Below the pieces are notes generated by a model, which saw only the letters and a program-made list of their open reading frames with translations, had not been told where the DNA came from and made no database searches. From the NCBI GenBank assembly GCA_947174735.1, contig CAMWKC010000052.1, forward strand, positions 1 through 11,039: DNA of 11,039 nucleotides, in the 5' to 3' direction. This document shows, piece by piece, positions 7,147 through 11,039 of the stretch. Within the stretch, counting starts at the first letter, position 1; each line of letters begins with the position of its first letter. The translations under genes and the position numbers were made by a program. The stretch is from an uncultured Porphyromonadaceae bacterium (GTDB taxonomy: Bacteria > Bacteroidota > Bacteroidia > Bacteroidales > Muribaculaceae).

Positions 7147-8258
7147 GACGGTCGGTTTAAAATATTCTGCCAATGTTGCTCAAAGCGATCAGCTACTGTA
7201 CTTACATCATTATTCTGTTCCACCAGACGCCGACCGATTAAGGAACGCTGTTGCATTTCCTTCGGATTACGGAGCAGGTGCCACAGCCTGTCCTCTATAT
7301 TAACCGACGGGTCGAGACGTAATACCGGTTCTGTATCGGTCCAGCCTATTGTACGATAGAATTCTTGCTGACCACCGGAGCCGGCTATACGTCCTAATGC
7401 CATAGTCTGGAGAGCATTAGTAGCCGGTGAGTAGGAGTACATTTGGTCAAGTACAATATGATTCTGTTGAATATGTTGCAAATATTCGGTGAGTGGTATA
7501 CTGTTTACGATGTCGAGCACAAATCTACGGGGATTACGACGTGCCATATCTTCTACTATCTTTACCATCTGTGCTGTACCTTTCTGTATTTCCATAGCCT
7601 TACGCAGACCTATCAGTATGCGTAACGGTCCGTCGCCTATCTCAGGCAACGGGGTATAGGGTAAGGTACTAAGGTCAATAGGAATATTGGTAAACACAAG
7701 TTTCTCTCCCAACACAGGACGGCTGGCCATGTCATATTCCGGCAGTACAGACATAGCTCCGTCTACAGTATCGTACACCTCCTGATTGAAGTCGGCTACT
7801 TCGGGTAGCATCCAGCCTGATTCGCGTATAGACTCGCGCATAGCAAATTCTGTACGCCTTGTACCGATACGAAATTCAGAGAACCGGAATATGTCAGATG
7901 TGGTACATGCTTTTACAAAGAAGTGATCATCCCCTGCCAGAGTGAGAAAGAGGCTACCGTTGTTGCTCTTCAGTTTTTTAAGCAGCGGTCTCAGCCGTTC
8001 AGGTCTTAATGCCGCAAAATGCGGGTTAATAAGCTGTACGACATCAAAACCTTTTAATTTAGACCAAAGGCGTGTTATATCGATAAGATAACGCAGCGTA
8101 CCCCATGTGCCGGGGCGACGGTCAAGCATAACGTCAGCCTCGGTACGCATATATCGTCCGCCGTCCGACACTACTGTAACTTCGTGACCTCTGCTACGGA
8201 GTTCTTTTGCCAGACAAGCATGTAAATTCGAGTAATCTCCTAAGAATAGAATCTTCAT
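7143..8258 (-). CDS. GT-B fold glycosyltransferase (GT4-like)
   Basis: The preferred ATG at 8258 gives MKILFLGDYSNLHACLAKEL, a typical first Rossmann strand and helix of GT-B enzymes, and a 371-residue protein; a TTG at 8285 is the alternative. SRGHEVTVVSDGG follows at 22-34. The C-terminal half holds the nucleotide-sugar side: LRILIGLRKAMEIQKGT, then LDQMYSYSPATNALQTMALGRIAGSGG. The Glu residues of the usual GT4 EX7E motif are not present there (Tyr and Gln stand at the equivalent positions by eye), which suggests a divergent subfamily rather than a broken gene, as the frame is intact. It is the first gene of the minus-strand operon, with a TAnnTTTG box just ahead, and its stop overlaps the next start (ATGA). 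Likely cytoplasmic, substrate unknown. Confidence 0.85.
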   Translation of the reverse strand: MKILFLGDYSNLHACLAKELRSRGHEVTVVSDGGRYMRTEADVMLDRRPGTWGTLRYLIDITRLWSKLKGFDVVQLINPHFAALRPERLRPLLKKLKSNNGSLFLTLAGDDHFFVKACTTSDIFRFSEFRIGTRRTEFAMRESIRESGWMLPEVADFNQEVYDTVDGAMSVLPEYDMASRPVLGEKLVFTNIPIDLSTLPYTPLPEIGDGPLRILIGLRKAMEIQKGTAQMVKIVEDMARRNPRRFVLDIVNSIPLTEYLQHIQQNHIVLDQMYSYSPATNALQTMALGRIAGSGGQQEFYRTIGWTDTEPVLRLDPSVNIEDRLWHLLRNPKEMQQRSLIGRRLVEQNNDVSTVADRFEQHWQNILNRPS

Positions 8259-8262
8259 GCAG

Positions 8263-8295
8263 CAAAAATAATAAATATTCGCCAACTATGGTAAA
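8263..8295 (-). promoter_or_regulatory. Predicted Bacteroidota-type promoter of the glycosyltransferase/flippase operon
   Basis: Read on the minus strand, 8270-8263 is TATTTTTG, an exact match to the -7 consensus TAnnTTTG. TTTA at 8295-8292, 21 bases upstream, matches three of four bases of the -33 element TTTG. The box ends four bases before the ATG at 8258, so the transcript would have little or no leader. Confidence 0.55.
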
Positions 8296-8310
8296 GATTG
8301 ATTAAATTTG
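8278..8310 (+). promoter_or_regulatory. Predicted Bacteroidota-type promoter of the divergent GT2 gene
   Basis: TAAATTTG at 8303-8310 is an exact match to the -7 consensus TAnnTTTG. TTCG at 8278-8281, 21 bases upstream, is a three-of-four match to the -33 TTTG. The box ends five bases before the ATG at 8316, so transcription should begin at or very near the start codon. The span overlaps the facing promoter of the opposite operon. Confidence 0.55.
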
Positions 8311-8315
8311 TAGAT

Positions 8316-9293
8316 ATGTTCGATAACACTAATATATCTGAATCTAAAGATAAGTTGCTCCCCGGAATTACGGTTATAGTACCGGTCTATAACCGTGCTT
8401 CTCTGCTTGTGCGCTGTCTTGACAGTGTGCGAAACCAGAGCCTTAGCTCCTTACGGCTGATAATCGTTGATAATGCTTCGACTGACGGGACACGGACGGT
8501 AGCTGATGAATGGGCACAACGGTACACAACAGATGATTTCAGTGTGCGTGTTATAAGCGAAGAACGTCGGGGTGCGTGTCATGCGCGTCAGGCCGGTCTG
8601 GAAAAAACAGAGACAGAATATGTGATGTTTTTTGACAGTGACGATATGATGCATGTAGATATGGCTATGACAGCTTTCAAGGCTTTGAATAATGAAGAAG
8701 TGGATATAGCCGCATGGCCTGTAAATTATAATTTTCTCGATGGCACACGCCGTCAGACTCCCGGTCCTGACGGAGACCCACTTGACTCTCATTTGATACA
8801 TGCCACTTTACGTACGGTAGGTTATGCCGTACGCACTGATATATTACGTCAGGCCGGAGGGTGGGATAATGATTTGAAAGTGTGGGATGACTGGGAATTG
8901 GGAGTTCGTCTACTTTCGCAGACGGACCGTGTAGTCTGGATTCCGCGTCCTATGGCAGAAATATACAGCCAGGCTGATTCGCTTACCGGTCTTGACTTCA
9001 CATCGAAAGCAGGGGAGTGGGAAGAAGCACTTGACCGTATTGAAAAGGTATTGCATACTTCTCGGCTGCCCCGTCAGCATCATTACCTGAATTTAGTTGA
9101 TTACCGACGTGCCATTCTTGCGGCACAATATAGTAAAGAAGGAAGCCGGGACTTAGCCGAAAGTCTGCTTGAAAAAACTCTGAAGGAAAGTCCTACTCTG
9201 AAGGGTTGGCAGAAACGGCTGATACGTATGTTATATAAATATACAGCCCGAGGCCATCGTGGCGCCGGGCGTATAGCTGTACGTATGTTATAA
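8316..9293 (+). CDS. GT2 family glycosyltransferase
   Basis: I choose the ATG at 8316 (MFDNTNISES) over an in-frame TTG at 8298, because the ATG directly follows a promoter-like box that the TTG start would place inside the coding region. The 325-residue product has a canonical GT-A domain: ITVIVPVYNR (18-27), IIVDNASTDGT (49-59), the metal-binding FFDSDD (105-110) and WDDWELGVRLL (190-200), which carries the likely catalytic acidic residues. The last 80 residues are helical-looking and basic without a membrane segment. It stands alone, divergent from the other glycosyltransferases and convergent with gldN (7 bases between stops), so it may be controlled separately although it probably works on the same glycan. 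Confidence 0.9.
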   Translation: MFDNTNISESKDKLLPGITVIVPVYNRASLLVRCLDSVRNQSLSSLRLIIVDNASTDGTRTVADEWAQRYTTDDFSVRVISEERRGACHARQAGLEKTETEYVMFFDSDDMMHVDMAMTAFKALNNEEVDIAAWPVNYNFLDGTRRQTPGPDGDPLDSHLIHATLRTVGYAVRTDILRQAGGWDNDLKVWDDWELGVRLLSQTDRVVWIPRPMAEIYSQADSLTGLDFTSKAGEWEEALDRIEKVLHTSRLPRQHHYLNLVDYRRAILAAQYSKEGSRDLAESLLEKTLKESPTLKGWQKRLIRMLYKYTARGHRGAGRIAVRML

Positions 9294-9300
9294 GTTAAAA

Positions 9301-10461
9301 TTACTTCCTACGGCGACGTACTGACTTTTCAGCAGCTGCATTTGCCGAATTGTTTGAGCTTCCAGAAGGCGCACTCTTCACTTTAGGCTTCTTTGTATTT
9401 TTCTTAGCCTTGGTACTTGAAGCTTTAGTACGGCGTCCGCGTACTGACTTACCTGACGAGTCATCGTCTGTTGCAGCTGCTTCGACCACTGTACGTTCCG
9501 GTATTGAATCAGCCGCTGCCGCAGCTGCTGCGGCAAGTTCTTCTGCTTTCTCACGCTGAGCCAGATATTCTTCGCGTGTAGGTACCCAAAGGTCTTTACC
9601 GAACTCACGCAGACGTGTATCAATACTGTCTTGCGCACGTTTGAGATCGTCAGGATCAGGATACATCTGGTTCATTGACAGGTTACGCAGATTGCGTGTC
9701 TTATATATCTCTCCGTCGTACATCGCTAAGTTGAAATAGTCATCAAGACTGTACTGGGGAAGGTTATTGTCATCGTTGAGGAAGATGTACTGTTGTGCCA
9801 GATAGGGACGAAGCACATCAAAACGCACCCAGAACATAGGATAACGAGCCTCACCACCGAAGTCTCCCGAGCGGTTCAGTACAGGACAGATAGCTTCAAC
9901 ACGGGTTTTCATGCGGTTGGAACGTCGGTCAAATTCCCATTTCTCAAGTATGTAATAGTTCAGTACCTGTCCTGTCGGTACGTCGGCCTCTTCTATGACA
10001 TACTTCTTGCCTTTGCCTTCGCCTTGGGTATAATATATACCGAAACGGTCCAACATCTCAGGTACATTGATACGGTATTGGTCAGTAAACACCTCACGAC
10101 CGTCCAGATATTCGTAAGCCGGTATCTTTTCGTCTACTACCAGGCCAAGAATGATACGGAACAGATTTTCCTGACCGTCAATTACATCTTCCGGGAAGTA
10201 AAGCGGTGTGTTGGCATCTTTGGTGAGATCAAGCTGTCGGTATATCTGGCGCATGTAAGCCAGGTCAGCGTCATGTGGTTCTTTGGTTTCAAAGAATCCT
10301 GCCATTCGTTCAGTGACCTGCGGACCGGTCTGTTCGCCGGCTTTCTGCTGCTCTTTTTCGGCACGCTTACGCACCACACCGCCTGTCTCCACTTGCGCGG
10401 TGACTGCGGCGCTGCAGAGGGCCAGTGTTACTATAGCTAATATGTTGCGATATGTCTTCAT
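9301..10461 (-). CDS. gldN: Type IX secretion system ring subunit GldN/PorN
   Basis: GldN/PorN is a periplasmic protein that, with the outer-membrane lipoprotein GldK/PorK, forms the T9SS ring and contacts the GldLM motor. The 386-residue protein begins with a signal peptide (MKTYRNILAIVTLALCSAAVTA, cleavage near 22-23). Family-like stretches are YMRQIYRQLDLTKDANTPLYFPED (69-92), an ENLFRIILGLVVDEKIPAYEYLDG block (98-121), VLNYYILEKWEFDRRSNRM (166-184), and RYPMFWVRFDVLRPYL (206-221) leading to DDYFNLAMYDGEIYK. After about residue 306 the family core ends and a low-complexity tail begins: eight Ala (310-317), an acidic patch, then a Lys/Arg/Ser-rich end finishing VRRRRK. It follows gldM by 57 bases with no clear promoter between, consistent with one gldKLMN-type operon. 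Confidence 0.95.
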   Translation of the reverse strand: MKTYRNILAIVTLALCSAAVTAQVETGGVVRKRAEKEQQKAGEQTGPQVTERMAGFFETKEPHDADLAYMRQIYRQLDLTKDANTPLYFPEDVIDGQENLFRIILGLVVDEKIPAYEYLDGREVFTDQYRINVPEMLDRFGIYYTQGEGKGKKYVIEEADVPTGQVLNYYILEKWEFDRRSNRMKTRVEAICPVLNRSGDFGGEARYPMFWVRFDVLRPYLAQQYIFLNDDNNLPQYSLDDYFNLAMYDGEIYKTRNLRNLSMNQMYPDPDDLKRAQDSIDTRLREFGKDLWVPTREEYLAQREKAEELAAAAAAAADSIPERTVVEAAATDDDSSGKSVRGRRTKASSTKAKKNTKKPKVKSAPSGSSNNSANAAAEKSVRRRRK

Positions 10462-10518
10462 TATGCTTACATACGGTTTTTGTTCTGAATATGTTGTTGA
10501 GTCGGCATCGGCATCTTA
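10462..10518 (-). other. 57-base gldM-gldN spacer
   Basis: Read on the minus strand, gldM ends in tandem stops TGA TAA. A short direct repeat (GATGCCGATGCCGA) follows, then an A-rich stretch before the gldN ATG. I see no TAnnTTTG box, no Shine-Dalgarno sequence and no terminator hairpin, so read-through from gldM is likely. Confidence 0.5.
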
Positions 10519-11039
10519 TCAATTGAGAACTACCTGCATAGGCGATATATTGCGTGTGATGCCGTCAGGTCCTTTTGCCTTTACTTCCGATATAAAGAAT
10601 TCCTTACCCGGTTTGAGACGCTTGAACTGTTCTCTCTGTCGTGCTGAGAAAGATGCTCCGTCAGATACCTCAGGAATGGCATTACCCATAGAGTCGTAAA
10701 ATACTGTCGAGAACGATACCACAGTATAAGTAACATTGAGCAGGTCATCATCAATAGCCGCTCCTAAGCCTGAGGCAGACATAAGATCAGCTTTCGAGAT
10801 ACGTTTGGGGAATCCTTTATACTGTACGGGATTGCCTTGTGCATCTTTTACCTGTATGTAAGGTGAGGGGTCGGGAAGCTTACGTACACGGAAAGTCATT
10901 GAGCCTACTGTCTGCGATGACCCTTCGACGTTAGCTGTGACGGTAATTACAGCTTCTGTGCCTACCTGTCCGGCGTGAGCTAGCCACGTGTCACCATTTG
11001 TTGTCAAGGTTCCGTTGGTCATAGTAGCCTGTATTGATG
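10519..11039 (-). CDS. gldM: Type IX secretion system motor subunit GldM/PorM, C-terminal part
   Basis: The frame runs off the right edge, so only the last 172 residues are present and the Met at 11022 is internal (SIQATMTNGTLTTNG). GldM/PorM has one inner-membrane helix, which with GldL forms the proton-driven motor, and a long periplasmic part of several domains reaching toward GldKN. The visible piece is periplasmic: an Ig-like strand pattern (AVITVTANVEGSSQTVGSMTFRV), then the hallmark FRVRKLPDPSPYIQV linker leading to the last domain, which ends near NISPMQVVLN. Position directly before gldN on the same strand supports the call. The membrane helix is outside the window. Confidence 0.93.
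   Translation of the reverse strand, partial: SIQATMTNGTLTTNGDTWLAHAGQVGTEAVITVTANVEGSSQTVGSMTFRVRKLPDPSPYIQVKDAQGNPVQYKGFPKRISKADLMSASGLGAAIDDDLLNVTYTVVSFSTVFYDSMGNAIPEVSDGASFSARQREQFKRLKPGKEFFISEVKAKGPDGITRNISPMQVVLN

Noticed and set aside
9517..9535. Hairpin TGCCGCA-GCTGC-TGCGGCA in the gldN Ala tract
   Set aside because: Arises naturally from alternating Ala codons, lies inside the gene and lacks a following T-run.
9793..10440. 215-residue plus-strand open frame opposite gldN
   Set aside because: Antisense shadow of a clearly recognised gldN; no domain-like pattern or plausible start context.
1..11039. Mobile element, CRISPR array, tRNA/rRNA or defence cassette
   Set aside because: No transposase or integrase pattern, no regularly spaced repeats, no tRNA cloverleaf noticed, and no non-coding gap longer than 57 bases.

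Overview
The window looks like chromosomal DNA of a Bacteroidota bacterium, most likely order Bacteroidales. A gut lineage such as Muribaculaceae is a guess from overall flavour, not proven here. Evidence: the type IX secretion genes gldM and gldN; an EnvC-like protein with the degenerate LytM domain I associate with this phylum; no Shine-Dalgarno sequence ahead of the start codons examined; and two good matches to the phylum-specific TAnnTTTG promoter box. The window is almost completely coding. The largest gene-free stretches are 57 bases each.

Layout, left to right. (1) Plus strand: the 3' part of an EnvC-type murein hydrolase activator, open from base 1. Its stop overlaps in ATGA the start of a FemAB/GNAT-like acyltransferase. 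A membrane-anchored GT2 glycosyltransferase of the GtrB/ArnC/DPM type follows. (2) Minus strand, read right to left from about 8258: a GT-B glycosyltransferase, two GT2-like glycosyltransferases and a Wzx/O-antigen-translocase-like flippase. The four are joined by overlaps (ATGA, TAATG and a 32-base overlap), so they form one operon. Its last gene overlaps the plus-strand GT2 tail to tail by 110 bases. (3) Divergent from that operon across 57 bases is one more GT2 glycosyltransferase on the plus strand. Both sides of this gap carry a TAnnTTTG box only 4-5 bases before the likely ATG. (4) Minus strand at the right edge: gldN, complete, preceded by the 3' end of gldM. gldN and the plus-strand GT2 converge with 7 bases between their stops.

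Taken together, the middle of the window is a small cell-surface glycan locus: five glycosyltransferases, a lipid-linked oligosaccharide flippase and an acyltransferase. It lies between a peptidoglycan-remodelling activator and the core of the type IX secretion machine. No Wzy polymerase, initiating phosphoglycosyltransferase, ligase or sugar-nucleotide synthesis gene is visible, so the pathway must be completed elsewhere. Some T9SS bacteria anchor secreted cargo to a lipopolysaccharide, so a link between the glycan and T9SS is possible, but here it rests on proximity alone. I see no mobile element, CRISPR array, tRNA, rRNA or defence system, and nothing I would call a new system. The points most worth a second look are the facing near-leaderless promoters, the 110-base convergent overlap, and the low-complexity segments of the EnvC-like protein and GldN.
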